64,000 nt of DNA from Prorocentrum cordatum (Eukaryota; Sar; Dinophyceae; Prorocentrales; Prorocentraceae): NCBI GenBank assembly GCA_963575745.1, contig CAUYUJ010018866.1, forward strand, positions 117,644-181,643, given 5' to 3'. The notes under the pieces were generated by a model. That model worked only from the letters and a program-made list of their open reading frames with translations, was not told where the DNA came from and made no database searches. Positions 22,458 to 31,412 of this stretch are shown here, in pieces; position 1 is the stretch's first letter, and every line of letters starts with the position of its first letter. Position numbers and translations under genes: made by a program.

Positions 22458-22556
22458 TCTGTGAGTTTGTACGCGTCTTCCGCAGAAGATGAGGCCTTCG
22501 GACGTGTCGCTACCCAGCTGGTTGCGCCTGTAGTCGCCCCTCTTTGCTCGAGAAGG
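22458..22556 (+). repeat. terminal repeat A1 of the YR retroelement
   Basis: Begins TGTGAGTTTGTACGCG and includes CTACCCAGCTGGTTGCGCC. It matches 30939-31037 with only a handful of differences. A second short match, ACCTTCTACTTCCTGTC (about 22606), corresponds to ACCTTCTATTTTCTCTG at about 31126. Confidence 0.85.
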
Positions 22557-22699
22557 CCCGGCCGGGTCGAGGTATCCAGGCGCCCACACGTTCCGCAGGA
22601 CAGAAACCTTCTACTTCCTGTCTTCACTGCCGCGTGACGTGGTCGCTCTCAACACCCTGGCCTTCGAACCGGTCTGCCCTGTCATTTCCAAGGGCTCCC

Positions 22700-22830
22700 A
22701 ACTTCGCGCTTCGCGCAGCGCGAAGCGCGAAGCGCGAATAGCTTCGCGCTCTCGCGCCGCCTCCCAGGGGAGAAGAGGAGGATAAGGAGGAATCGGAGCC
22801 GAACCGCGAAGCGCGAATAACTTCGCGCCC
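22700..22830. repeat. palindromic GCGCGAAGC cluster
   Basis: CTTCGCGC and GCGCGAAG alternate several times, with two related cores (GCGCGAATAGCTTCGCGC and GCGCGAATAACTTCGCGC). It could form multiple hairpins. It lies in the 5' leader of the retroelement. Confidence 0.7.
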
Positions 22831-23055
22831 TCGGGGGCGCCCTTGCACTTCGAGGTGTCCAGTTCAAGACGAGTTCCGACACAGGTTGCCACAACATCGT
22901 GCGCGCTCTATCTCGTCAACTGAGGTCGGTGCAGCTGTAGCCTGGCTCGACGCTGCCTGTCTATTTCTACCCCAGCCTGGCGGGGAGCGTGAGCCTGGTG
23001 TGGTCATTGGTGTGGGTTAGCTCATCGGCCGCTGCGCATATCGACGTGCATCGCT

Positions 23056-23246
23056 CGGGTCGGGCGAAAGGGGGGGATAGCAAAGGGGGGGTTTGAGTAT
23101 CAGCTCACGCAGCTGATTTTCCCGGCGCCTCCCGGCACCGGAGGCGGCTACGTATCGAGGAATGGGCCCCTCGGTGAGCCGAAACCAGCTGCATGCAGCA
23201 AATTTCGTACCCCCCCCTTTCCCAATCCCCCCCTTTCGCCCGGCCC
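23056..23246. mobile_element. F8 TIR element
   Basis: Left end CGGGTCGGGCGAAAGGGGGG and right end CCCCCCTTTCGCCCGGCCCG are inverted. Flanks GCATCGCT and GAATCGCT suggest an 8-bp target duplication (7 of 8). A GCAGCTGATTTTCC / AAACCAGCTGC pair extends the inversion inside. Single copy in this window. Confidence 0.7.
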
Positions 23247-23404
23247 GAATCGCTGGTGGCTCAGTCTGCACAAGTTTTCGAGCAGCCGTTGGCCCAAGTT
23301 GGCCACCCTTTTTGCAGGTGAGGCCCCACGGCGCCCTCGGCGCTCCGCCTCTCTGAACAGCCACGAGTGTTTCAGATATCACGGAGAAGGAGATACTGCT
23401 TCGA

Positions 23405-23468
23405 TGGAGGAGGAGGAGGAGGAGGAAGAGGAGGAGGAGGAGGAAGAGGAGGAGGAAGAGGAGGAGGA
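23405..23468. repeat. GGA microsatellite
   Basis: (GGA)n with GAA interruptions, read as poly-Glu just before the gag-like relic. Confidence 0.9.
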
Positions 23469-23469
23469 T

Positions 23470-25006
23470 GACGATCCTAACTTCACGAGGCATCACAGGT
23501 TGGTGCTGGAGCGGGTCTCGTCAGGAAGGTGGGCCGTTCTCACTCCGGCGGCAGACCTGCAGGTGCTGGACACCGCGACGGTCAGGCTCGAGGCGCTGGT
23601 GTGGGGGGGGACGACCGGTCCCGGCCCGATGCAGCAACGGTAGCCTCGTGTTCGATCCGATCCCAGTGCGAGAGCTCCATGAGGCCACCGCTCGTGCCAG
23701 GGTTCTGGCGGACATCGCTGGCGAGGGCATCGAGGTGGGCAACGCTGAGATGTGGGTCATCTCAGGCCCGTCGTACAGTCGAGGCGTTGACCTAAGGAAC
23801 CCTAAATAAGGAACGAGGCCCCTTTTTCCATGGGTTAAACTTCGATTCCCGATCGAAAACATAAGGAAAACCTGACGCAAGCTGTGAAACACTCAAGGAA
23901 CACGGAGCCCCTTCCCAACGAAAAGGGTTCCTTCTTCAGGGCCCCGACTGTACTCCCGGTTCGGTGAGAAGGAGGAGCTCAGCATCCTCGGTGACACTGG
24001 GTGGACCCTGCTCCGGGGTGCCAAAAGGGTGGTGCAGCCCGACGAGAACGTTACAGTCTCGAGGGCTCACGCCTGGAGGGTCGACATCCATGACCTGGCC
24101 GGCTGGAAGAATCGTGTCGGTGGGGGTGGGGATCTTCAGCTCTCGGGTACCTCTCGGACAGCTGGGAGCAAGCGGTTCCCGCCAACAGAGGACGCCGTTG
24201 CCAATCTCGAGGAGACGAGCTTTGAGGGCTCTCCCTCCGCCGACCCTCGCGCGGTCAGTGAGGGTCTGCACGGCTTCCTCAAGACAACGGACGGCTCGGT
24301 TGACACCTACCATCAGAACTGGTGCGCGGCGACAGGGGTCTCGTCCAACAGCAGCATCGCCCTTGACCACCGCAGCATCTCGGAGGCGACGCGGCTTGGG
24401 CTCTCTTACTACCAATACAGATTGGCAAACTCGGCAATGGGTGGGCAGCTGGTCAGGCGGCTCACCCAGCACGAATCGGCGGCGGAGAAGGACTCCAAAC
24501 ATCAGGACTACATCGGGCTCAGTCACTTGCTGGCGGGCTCGGCCATGGATGAAAGGAGAACGGCTGTGCCGAAGTTTACGAGATGGTTCTCCGAGAAGCA
24601 GCATCCGCAGGTCTTCACTCTCAGGCAGTCTCATCTTCTGCGTGAGGGGAGGACGGCCAATGAGAAGAGGCGCGACGGCAGGGGCTCCAAGGGTCCCAAA
24701 GGTGGCAAAGGCGATGCCGCCCACGAGAGCAAGAGCTCGGGGGGGCTAGAGCTCCCCGGGGCTTCGGCGGGATCGAGTGCCTGGTCGATCCAGCTTCCCC
24801 CCCATCGTCGCAGGTGGGAGCCTCCCGTCTGTTGCTTCGGGCTTCGAGTTTTGTTCGCCGTCGTCGAGACGATCGCAGTCCGCAACGGCACGGTGACGCC
24901 CTCCCTCTGCCCGTTCGCTCGGCGAGGGGCTCCTCTGGGGGCTCCGGGCGCCGGCGGCGAGGAAGGCGCGGGCGGGCGGGACAGCAAGACCAGCGCCTTC
25001 TGGAGC
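23470..25006 (+). pseudogene. gag-like region of the YR retroelement
   Basis: Reads HHRLVLERVSSGRWAVLTPA (about 23489), shifts frame near 23640, and continues to GPSY, where F1 interrupts it. Beyond F1 the frame resumes with EKEELSILGDTGWTLLRGAK (from about 23960) and stays open to about 25009. Later parts are WCAATGVSSNSSIALDHRSI (about 24320), a Tyr/Leu-rich helix, then AMDERRTAVPKFTRWFSEKQ (about 24544) and a Lys/Gly-rich tail. I recognise this block as what precedes RT in dinoflagellate retroelements. Its function is not established; a nucleocapsid-type role is inferred. The domain is broken by at least one frameshift plus F1 and ends at an F4 insertion. Confidence 0.75.
23774..23952. mobile_element. 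F1 TIR element in the gag-like frame
   Basis: TA-CAGTCGAGGC ... GGGGCCCCGACTG-TA. One TA at each side is the target duplication. Removing the element plus one TA joins the two halves of the frame in phase. The element carries TAA stops in that frame, so it breaks the protein. Confidence 0.93.
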
Positions 25007-25197
25007 TGAGTCGGGCCTGTCCCCCTACAGGGGGATTCTCGGCGAAAACTAAAAATACCCCAACAATATTAAACAAATAGTCCAAAGATGGTCTGGGTAC
25101 TATTTTTTAATATCTTTTTTACCTTCTTGGGGTCTGTTTTGGGTATTTTCTATTTGTCGTCGAAAATCCCCCTGTAGGGGGACACGCCCGACATAAT
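25007..25197. mobile_element. F4 TIR element, copy ii
   Basis: Starts TGAGTCGGGCCTGTCCCCCT and ends AGGGGGACACGCCCGACATA. The inverted ends extend through CAGGGGGATT/AATCCCCCTG and then TCGNCGAAAA. Flanked by a perfect duplication TCTGGAGC (24999-25006, 25198-25205). The AT-rich interior holds AAATACCCC and its inverse GGGGTATTTT. Confidence 0.92.
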
Positions 25198-26670
25198 TCT
25201 GGAGCCAGTCCGCTCCCTCAATTTCCGGTATCGCACCAGAGTTTCTTCAGACAGAGGCTGCCTCTACGAGGGCAGCACGGGCAGGGCCTCGTCCTCTCCG
25301 ATGTCGGCTCTGGAATCTCTGGATGATCGCATCTTCCTCTACGGCGATCGGCCGAAGGACCTGACCCCGCTGGACGCGCTCAAAGAAGTGTGTTAAGCTA
25401 AAGAAGACCTGTACACGCAGGAGCCGCAGCACATGGCGCCCTACCCTCCCGACAAGCTGAAGGCGACGAAGGGCGGCACCGTTCCCTTACATCTCGAGCC
25501 CGTGCTCCCCCCTGACGCGCTGCGGATGGCCACGGACTTCCGAACACACATCTTGAAGAGTGATAGTGAGCTGGAGGCAGATCGTTTGGGAGGCGTATCT
25601 GTCACTCCGTACTGGTGCCCAGACTTGCGGCGCTGAAAGAAGTGCCGTCGTGAACTGTTTTCTACTCTGTACTCTCGCCAGCTCATCACCTTCAGGCACC
25701 GTATCTTCTCGAGAATACCGGTCTTTTTGTCTGGAAGAAGACCGGGATGACCCGTCTGATTGTGGGCGCCCGTTCAACCAATGAGAAGTGCCGGATTCCT
25801 CCTCACACAGACTTGGGCACGATTGCCGCTCTGGCAGATGTCGACCTCAGTTTGGCGAAGCTCTCGGAGATCGCCGATGCCGAGCTGAGCGTTGAGGAGG
25901 AGGCCGAGCTCCTCAAGGGGCAAGGGGGTCTCTTTTCGCTGCCTTTCTCGGGGAGCTCGCTGGACGTCGTGGACGGCTTCTACCAGTCCGACAATTGGCG
26001 CATGGCCAGCTGGTTCGGGATGGACGATCCCGACGAGGCCGGCGTCTACGGGGTCACCGAGGTCTGGGATGACGACCTCGAGGAGATGGTGCCAGTTCTG
26101 CCCTCAAACGTTGTGCACCCCTGCTTCAGAGCGCTTCGCTTGGGTTTTACTCGGGCAGTCTAGTGTTGTCACTCAGCTGTGGAGCAGATCGTTGCCGCCG
26201 GAGTCCCAGGGGGTGCTTCCCGAGCTGCTCGGGAGAAGCAGCGAGCACCGCGGGCCTCTTTCGCTAGCCCGATCACCTCCACCTATGTGGACAACGCGGC
26301 ACTGTTAAGTGCTAATACCGACACATCAGACGCACTCAAAAAGTCTTACAGCAGTTTTCTGACCGACGCATGCGCACACACGACGTGGTCGAGCAGACCA
26401 TTCAGCTTGAACACCTTGGCGCCGTTTTCGACGGTCGGCGCTGCCTCTTGCAGCATAAGCCTCGCCGACTCTGGCGGGTGTACCTGGCTGGCAGGGGGCT
26501 CCTGCACCGACGACGGCTTCGCGGCGAGGTACTCCGAGCTTGGGTCGGCCACGTGGTGCACCTCTTCATGCTCAACGGACCTGCACTGTCCAGCTTGTGG
26601 GTTGTCTACCACTTCGTCCAGCACTCCTTGCATCGTCTGCGCCGCGTGTGGGGCTCGGTTCGTCAGTAGA
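25198..26670 (+). pseudogene. reverse transcriptase of the YR retroelement
   Basis: Follows the gag-like block. Successive frames give APYPPDKLKATKGGTVPLHL (about 25437), VTPYWCPDLRR (about 25602), MTRLIVGARSTNEKCRIPPH (about 25747, the fingers region), VVDGFYQSDNWRMASWFGMD (about 25969, region with the first catalytic Asp) and STYVDNAALLSA (about 26278). YVDN stands where RTs have the YxDD box, so the second Asp is replaced by Asn, as I recall seeing in related dinoflagellate copies. The thumb-like region reads VEQTIQLEHLGAVFDGRR (about 26385) and RAWVGHVVHLFMLNGPALSS (about 26539). At least four frameshifts and stops (about 25400, 25636, 26135, 26340) show it is dead. Confidence 0.82.
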
Positions 26671-26921
26671 TCAAGGTGATCATCGGCCTCATCTTCCTCT
26701 GCCAGCGGGACCTCGGGGCGCCCCGGCTTCGCGTGGCCCACTGCTCGGACTCGTCCGACCTGTGCCACTGCCCGGCCGTGGCGGGCGCCTCGGACGCGCA
26801 GAACTCAGGGAGGCGGCGGCCTACCACGAGCGCCGGCGTTTCGTCGAGGGCCGGGTGGACTCGAGCTCAGACTTGGTGCCCTGTCTGGAGCTTTGCGACA
26901 GTGCGGGCCCTTTCGCCCTTA

Positions 26922-27027
26922 GGAGGAGGAGGAGGAGGAGGAGGAGGAGGAGGAGGAGGAGGAGGGGGAGGAGGAGGAGGAGGAGGAGGAGGAGGAGGAG
27001 GAGGAGGAGGCGGAGGAGGAGGAGGCT
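26922..27027. repeat. GGA microsatellite in the RNase H relic
   Basis: Nearly pure (GGA)n of about 100 bp, lying between two coding relics. It therefore arose or expanded after the element inserted, or was tolerated after its death. Confidence 0.93.
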
Positions 27028-27239
27028 CTCGAGCCATGGCAGGAGTGTCGGAGCGCGCCTGATGTGGTTGCTCCCCGTCGCGCTCCGACTCGCCGGGAGC
27101 GCCCGCGTCTCGAGGCGACAGGCAGGCTGGCCCCAGGCGGAGCTCGACGGGCGCTCCGAGAGCGTGTCCTTCGCGAGGATCCGCAACGAGTGCCGGCGCT
27201 GGGTCCGAACCCGTACCCCCCCCCGAGCGCTGGCAGACC

Positions 27240-27385
27240 CTCTTAGCACATCAATGCGCTGAGCACATCAATGCGAAGGATGCGGTGGCCCTCCTGGGCA
27301 CATCAATGCGCTGCGCTGAGCACACCAATGCGCTGACCCTCCTCGCGGATGCGGGACGACCCGTCCGAGCACATCAGTGCGAAGG
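27240..27385. repeat. GAGCACATCAATGCG short repeats
   Basis: The 15-bp motif GAGCACATCAATGCG, or close variants, appears five times with irregular spacing, mixed with CCCTCCT(C/G). It overlaps the HINAK coding relic, so a coding word has been locally multiplied. Confidence 0.7.
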
Positions 27386-27660
27386 AGGGCCGGGTGATGC
27401 TGACCGGGCCGAGGCGCGCTTGTCGCAACCCTTCTCTGGTCGCGGCCACGAGACGATGGTCAGGCGGCGAAGGCAACGTCCGGGCCACGGGCGAGGCTAA
27501 TTGCTAAGCAGAGCGCCGGCCGGCCCACTCATCTTGTCGCACGCCACGCTGTCCTGGGAGGCAGCCCCTCTCCCTCTCCGGCAGCCCGGTCGCCCGCTGC
27601 GCCCTCCATCGAGGGCGTGGGCGGGGCGCGGAGAGGACCACTTGGGGCCTTCGCCATCTT

Positions 27661-27822
27661 TGAAGGGGCCCCAGGACACACAAATAATACACACAAATAA
27701 ACAGATTCCCCAAATGTTCCCATAGAGTCTGGGTTTTTGTCTTCCCCCCCACTTCCCATACTTTCCCATATTTTCCTGGGGGTCGACGATTCATTGTGTC
27801 TGTGTGTTTTCTCCCCTCCTGA
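27661..27822. mobile_element. F2 TIR element, copy D
   Basis: Starts TGAAGGGGCCCCAGGACACA and ends TCCCCTCCTGA, flanked by a perfect 5-bp duplication ATCTT (27656-27660, 27823-27827). Confidence 0.92.
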
Positions 27823-28159
27823 ATCTTGGTCCGCGGGCGGCGGCTCTGCAGATCGCCCGTGGAGCGCAGCGGGCTGCTCGCCAAACCTCGAAGGAGTTCG
27901 CCATCCGACTGGCGCGGGCTCTCGGCGCTTCGACCGCGGCGCGCCGGCCCGGCGGAGAAGGCCCGCGAGCTCGGCTCGGAGGGCGGCGGCCTGGATGCGG
28001 CCCTCGTCCGGGCGGCCCGCCGATGCCCCCCCCCCCCCCTCTCGGCGGCGCCTCGGGCGCCCCCTGCCCGCCAGCTGCGCGGCGAAGGAGCCGGCAACCA
28101 TGCGGGCGCCCTTCGCTGTGTGGGGGACAAGGACGGGAACGCCCTCGAGCCTCCACGGA

Positions 28160-28565
28160 GCCCTTGGCGGTTGCCTGTGCTGTTACCTCCGCCTGCCCCA
28201 TCCAGTACACGGGCTCCGCCTACAGGTACCTCATCAAAGGCCCCTCCGAGCTCCTCGGCGACTGGTGCTGCTCGGGCCACCAGGACCAGGCCCTCTACGA
28301 CTGGTACGGAGCCCTCCAGGACCTCAACGGGGCCTTCCACTGGATCCTCGCGGACCCCACCGTGCGCTACTGCTCCATGTGTGACCTCAACGGGGCCTCC
28401 TACGGGATCCCCGCGGGCTCCAGTCTTGGGGCCAACATGGCCAAAGGGTACGGCCTCAACCGCACACTTCGTGTCAGGCGGGGAAGAAAGTCTCACTCGT
28501 GCTGTTGCTTCATTGGGTGTTCCGTGTGGGGAGGGCGTGGAGCTCTCCAAGGCCTCCGAGTATGA
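28160..28565 (+). CDS. open frame of unknown nature
   Basis: The stop-free + frame includes QYTGSAYRYLIKGPSELLGD and DLNGAFHWILADPTVRYCSM. DLNGA occurs twice about 66 bp apart, so part is an internal duplication. The minus strand is open too. It sits between the RNase H-like and methylase-like relics. It may belong to the retroelement or be fortuitous. Confidence 0.2.
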
Positions 28566-28912
28566 CCTCCTCAACCCTGGGATCCGGCAGTACATCATAG
28601 GTCTCATCCAGCGTGGCCAGGTCTTGAGTGTGGCTGGGTACCACGTGCAGCGCCTTTAGCATAGCGAGGCGGGGGATCCGGAATCTGGAAGTTGCTCGTG
28701 AAAAAGACTTCCTCGGGCCCAGCACGCTTGATTCTCGTCAGAAGTTGTCTGGAAACGTGGCCTGCTCCTAGAGAACCCGCTCACATCACGTCTCTGGGGT
28801 TTTGAGCCGATCATGGCAATAGTATCTGACTCATGTGTCTCTGTTATTGAATATCATGCATGTGGTTTTGCGGGTACGATCAAGAAACCGACTCGATTGG
28901 TTGGCACGCTAC
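28460..28912 (+). pseudogene. methylase-like domain of the YR retroelement
   Basis: Frames in order give RAVASLGVPCGEGVELSKAS (about 28500), YDLLNPGIRQYIIGLIQRGQ (about 28561), then after a frameshift WLGTTCSAFSIARRGIRNLE (about 28631), ENPLTSRLWGFEPIMAIVSD (about 28771) and TIKKPTRLVGT (about 28877). The WLGT-C and ENP-SRLW signatures are familiar to me from a domain beside RT and YR modules in dinoflagellate elements. The ENP and PC-like positions suggest an SAM-dependent methylase fold, and DIRS-type elements carry a methylase between RT/RH and YR. The enzymatic assignment is inference. The copy is disabled by frameshifts, and its last segment lies in a hairpin. Confidence 0.55.
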
Positions 28913-28934
28913 CAATCGAATCGGTTTCTTGATC
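28878..28934. repeat. 24-bp-arm hairpin
   Basis: GATCAAGAAACCGACTCGAT continues TTGGT, then a 9-nt loop TGGCACGCT, then ACCAA and TCGAATCGGTTTCTTGATC. There is one mismatch in 24 pairs. The left arm and loop are methylase-relic coding sequence; the right arm is an inverted copy of it. Confidence 0.9.
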
Positions 28935-29120
28935 GTCTGGTTCTGGCCCACGCACGACGCCATCATATTTTTCCTGTGCCTCAGAGAGCCGACGCTCGAC
29001 ACGTCGTTGTCTCGGCCAGTCTTCGACGAGCTGTCGCTCCCAACCTCCGTCGTCGTCAACGAGGGGCTTTTGGCGGGTGGCGGTCTGCTCCAGCGGTCGG
29101 CGACGACCTCGGGGATCTTC

Positions 29121-29319
29121 TGACCGGGTCAATCCAGACCCGGGTCAGCAGGAAACCAAAAGCTGCAACGCAGGTCTTCGCAAACCCGGGTCAGCCAATA
29201 TGCGCGGGCCGCCTCGCGGCCACGCGCGGCTCGCGAACCGGGGTCAGCCAGAGGGGGTCTTCGCAGGATCCCACAGGATCCCGTGCCCTGGCTGACCCCC
29301 GTTTGCATTGACCCCCGTC
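29121..29319. mobile_element. F7 foldback element
   Basis: Left end GACCGGGTCAATCCAGACCC then GGGTCAGC; right end GGCTGACCCCCG then TTTGCATTGACCCCCGTC, its inverse. The GGGTCAGC word recurs twice more inside. Single copy, no clear target duplication. Confidence 0.55.
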
Positions 29320-29382
29320 TCTTGAACCCCGACGGCCTCGACCACGTCCACGGCCGGCTCGTCGCTGACGTCGGCCAGCAAT

Positions 29383-29535
29383 TAGGGGGCCACATGCGAA
29401 CCCTACCCCTGCCCTCCTTTGTTTCTGAGTGGGAAGGTGGGGTTCAGTTCGTCGGGGAGCTCCCGAGCGAAGTGACCCCCCCCTCCACCTCAGAAATCGT
29501 GGGGGGTAGGGGTAGGGTTCGCATTGGGTCCCCTA
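29383..29535. mobile_element. F6 TIR element
   Basis: Left TAGGGGGCCACATGCGAACC then CTACCCCT; right AGGGGTAGGGTTCGCATTGG then GTCCCCTA. The inversion extends to TTTCTGAGTGG / CCACCTCAGAAA, making arms of about 60 bp. It could be a MITE with TA at its ends. Single copy here. Confidence 0.65.
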
Positions 29536-29688
29536 GCAGTGGCGCACCCGTGCTCGCAGCCGCGCGGAAGGCCGGAGGCAGGCGGCAGCGTCTCTCGCAC
29601 GTCCGCCGTCCGTGTGGCACTTGCCTGCTCCTCGGCCTCGCAGCCTGGTCGAGAGCAGCGTCTCGCTCGCCACCCCCCAGACCTACAA

Positions 29689-29842
29689 TTAAGTCGGGCC
29701 TGTCCCCCTAAGATACCCCCCAAAGAATCAAAAACGAATCAAAAAACAATCAAAACATAATCCCGAAACTATGTTTGGACTATTTTGGGGGTACTGTTCA
29801 TTCTTCGTCGAAAACCCCCTGCAGGGGGAGAGGCCCGACTGA
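29689..29842. mobile_element. F4 TIR element, copy iii
   Basis: Starts TTAAGTCGGGCCTGTCCCCC and ends GGGAGAGGCCCGACTGA, flanked by a perfect 8-bp duplication ACCTACAA (29681-29688, 29843-29850). The left end has lost the CAGGGGGATT part. Confidence 0.92.
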
Positions 29843-30029
29843 ACCTACAAGAACGAGGTCTCGGAGTTCGAGGCCTGTGCAGCTGGCAGGGGGCGCAGCC
29901 TCCGCACGCCAGAGGCGGCAGACTCTGCGACGTCGAGCGACTCCGAGTGGCTGTGCGCTCAGCTGAGAGGGTGGACCCCGTACGGCTGCGTGCGGGGGCG
30001 GCTTTCACACCTCGGGTGGGGGCGGGGCG

Positions 30030-30935
30030 GTCGCGCGCTGCCCAAAGCCAAGGCCGCGCTTCGAGGTTTGCTGCAGCACGTGCCCGATTGCACTCGTGAC
30101 CCACGCCCGCTCGAAGCCGCCTGGTGGACTGCCCAGTCGCTGTCGCTCAATCACCGGGCCCTTTACTTCTGGAGTGCGCTGGCGGTCGTGCTCCAGGGAG
30201 ACACCGACGTGCGGTGCCGTGCCCTGCTGGACATCAACAGGGACGACTTGCTGCCGCCCATGCGGCAGCGTGTTTCTCGATAGTCGGCTGGGGTCTGGTC
30301 CTATCTCCGAGTACGAGGGAAAGGAAGACCAACTCAGGGGAGCAGGATGACACCTTGGTCATTGGCATCCTCGACCGCGCCTTCGTGAAAATGTGGCTGT
30401 CTCTCTTCATGGCTCCGCGCACGACGGCGAGTCTGCCTTCCAACATCTTACGTTGCCATCTTACGTGAAAGTCATCCAAAAGACTTTAGGCACTCGAGCT
30501 TCAATATCTTAGAGTTGCGCTGCATTGTTCTCGGCACACTGACTTTTCGACGGATGCTTACATGAAAGCTCTCAGCCTCCAGCAGATCCAGGATCGTGGC
30601 AGTGGAAGTGTCCGGCCTCGCCGAGGCGACATGTAGAGCATGCCACTCTCCTTCGGCAATGGCACGACATGACAGCACGCCAACGCGTGCATCGATCACT
30701 GCCGGCCGTCAGCTCCCGAACCTGCTCAAGAATGCCCCTCGCCAGTATCTCTGCAATTGCCAACCAGCTACCCCGCCACCACCCTGGACATAACTATGCG
30801 TATGGGAAGTTTCATCAACAGCGTGCGGTCGCACGCGAAGCGCTTCTGACGTCTCTGAAAACGAAGTTCCTCAGCAAGATAGTGCGTCGGCTTTGCCACT
30901 CCGCCGCTCTCTTGAAGGCCGCCTAGAAACACTGT
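30030..30935 (+). pseudogene. tyrosine recombinase of the YR retroelement
   Basis: Frames in order give SHLGWGRGGRALPKAKAALR (about 30004), AWWTAQSLSLNHRALYFWSA (about 30119), CRALLDINRDDLLPPMRQRV (about 30214), DDTLVIGILDRAFV (about 30348), TYVKVIQKTLGT (about 30462) and, in another frame, LELQYLRVALHCSRHTDFST (about 30493), then DAYMKALSLQQIQDRGS (about 30553). HCSRH (30523-30537) matches the HxxR box of tyrosine recombinases, and the QxIQxRG stretch follows at the usual distance. The catalytic Tyr region is not clear. Frameshifts and stops show it is dead. It would have inserted the cDNA circle in the intact element. Confidence 0.72.
30804..30935 (+). repeat. repeat B1 of the YR retroelement
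   Basis: Contains GGGAAGTTTCATCAACAGCG, CGGTCGCACGCGAAG and TCTGAAAACGAAGTTCCTCA. It is repeated as B2 after A2. Confidence 0.85.
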
Positions 30936-30938
30936 GCG

Positions 30939-31037
30939 AATGTGAGTTTGCACACGTTTTCCGCAGAAGATGAGGGCTTCGGACTTGTCGCTACCCAGCT
31001 GGTTGCGCCCGTAGTCGCCCCTCTTTGCTCGCCTCCC
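30939..31037 (+). repeat. repeat A2 of the YR retroelement
   Basis: Near-copy of A1 (22458-22556), placed between B1 and B2. Confidence 0.85.
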
Positions 31038-31088
31038 TGACCCCGCCTGCCACCCTCATTCCACGGTCAGGGTTCCCCCTCTAAGTAG

Positions 31089-31253
31089 GGGAAGTTTCAT
31101 CAACAGCGTGCGGTCGCACGCGAAGACCTTCTATTTTCTCTGACAATCTGCTGTGGTTGGATATACGCTTCACCTTGTCTGAAAACGAAGCTCCTCAGCA
31201 AGATAGCGCGTCGGCTTTGCCACTCCGCCGCTCTCTTGAAGGCCGCCAAGAGA
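31089..31253 (+). repeat. repeat B2 of the YR retroelement
   Basis: Second copy of B1, with about 40 bp extra (including ACCTTCTATTTTCTCTGAC) after CGCACGCGAAG. Its second half (GAAAACGAAGCTCCTCAGCA onward) is highly similar to B1. It marks the right end of the element. Confidence 0.8.
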
Positions 31254-31293
31254 CACTGCATATACATACATATGGTTATATGTGTATGTCTGG

Positions 31294-31295
<2 letters not shown>

Positions 31296-31325
<30 letters not shown>

Positions 31326-31374
31326 TAATAATACCCCTTGTTTCTCTCACTCTCTCTCTCTCTCTCTTTCTCCA

Positions 31375-31405
<31 letters not shown>

Positions 31406-31412
31406 TTCTACA
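31296..31412. repeat. CT microsatellite
   Basis: Three (CT)n runs with short interruptions (TTAATAATACCC, TTTCTCCATCTG). Confidence 0.95.

Larger units (their letters stand above)
26671..27480 (+). pseudogene. RNase H-like region of the YR retroelement
   Basis: Continues from the RT thumb as IIGLIFLCQRDLGAPRLRVA and HCSDSSDLC (about 26679-26765; the SDSS is where a catalytic Asp is expected). Another frame then gives AAAYHERRRFVEGRVDSSSD and LVPCLELCDSAGPFAL (about 26815-26915). A GGA tract interrupts. Beyond it, a piece HINAKDAVALLGT (about 27263) resembles the second catalytic motif of this family. The polypeptide is broken by the microsatellite and small duplications. Confidence 0.6.
22458..31253 (+). 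mobile_element. decayed YR retroelement with split direct repeats
   Basis: Protein relics lie in one orientation in the order gag-like, reverse transcriptase, RNase H-like, methylase-like, tyrosine recombinase. DIRS-order retroelements are known for RT-RH, methylase and YR genes and for ends that are not LTRs. Here a ~98-bp segment at the left (A1) recurs near the right end (A2), and A2 is flanked by two copies of another segment (B1, B2). This A1-...-B1-A2-B2 layout is the split-direct-repeat form of PAT/Ngaro-like elements. Every coding part has frameshifts or stops. Later insertions (F1, two F4, F2, F6, F7, F8, GGA tracts) lie inside. The termini are read by eye and exact ends are uncertain. 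Confidence 0.75.

Noticed and set aside
23774-23952. F1 as a spliceable introner
   Set aside because: With TA duplications and CAGT/ACTG tips there is no GT/GC/GA...AG pair that would remove it and restore the frame exactly; it carries TAA stops in phase.
28799-28822. GAGCCGATCATGGC as a relic of the dinoflagellate spliced leader in antisense
   Set aside because: Only about ten scattered positions agree with the leader, and the segment is explained as coding sequence of the methylase relic.
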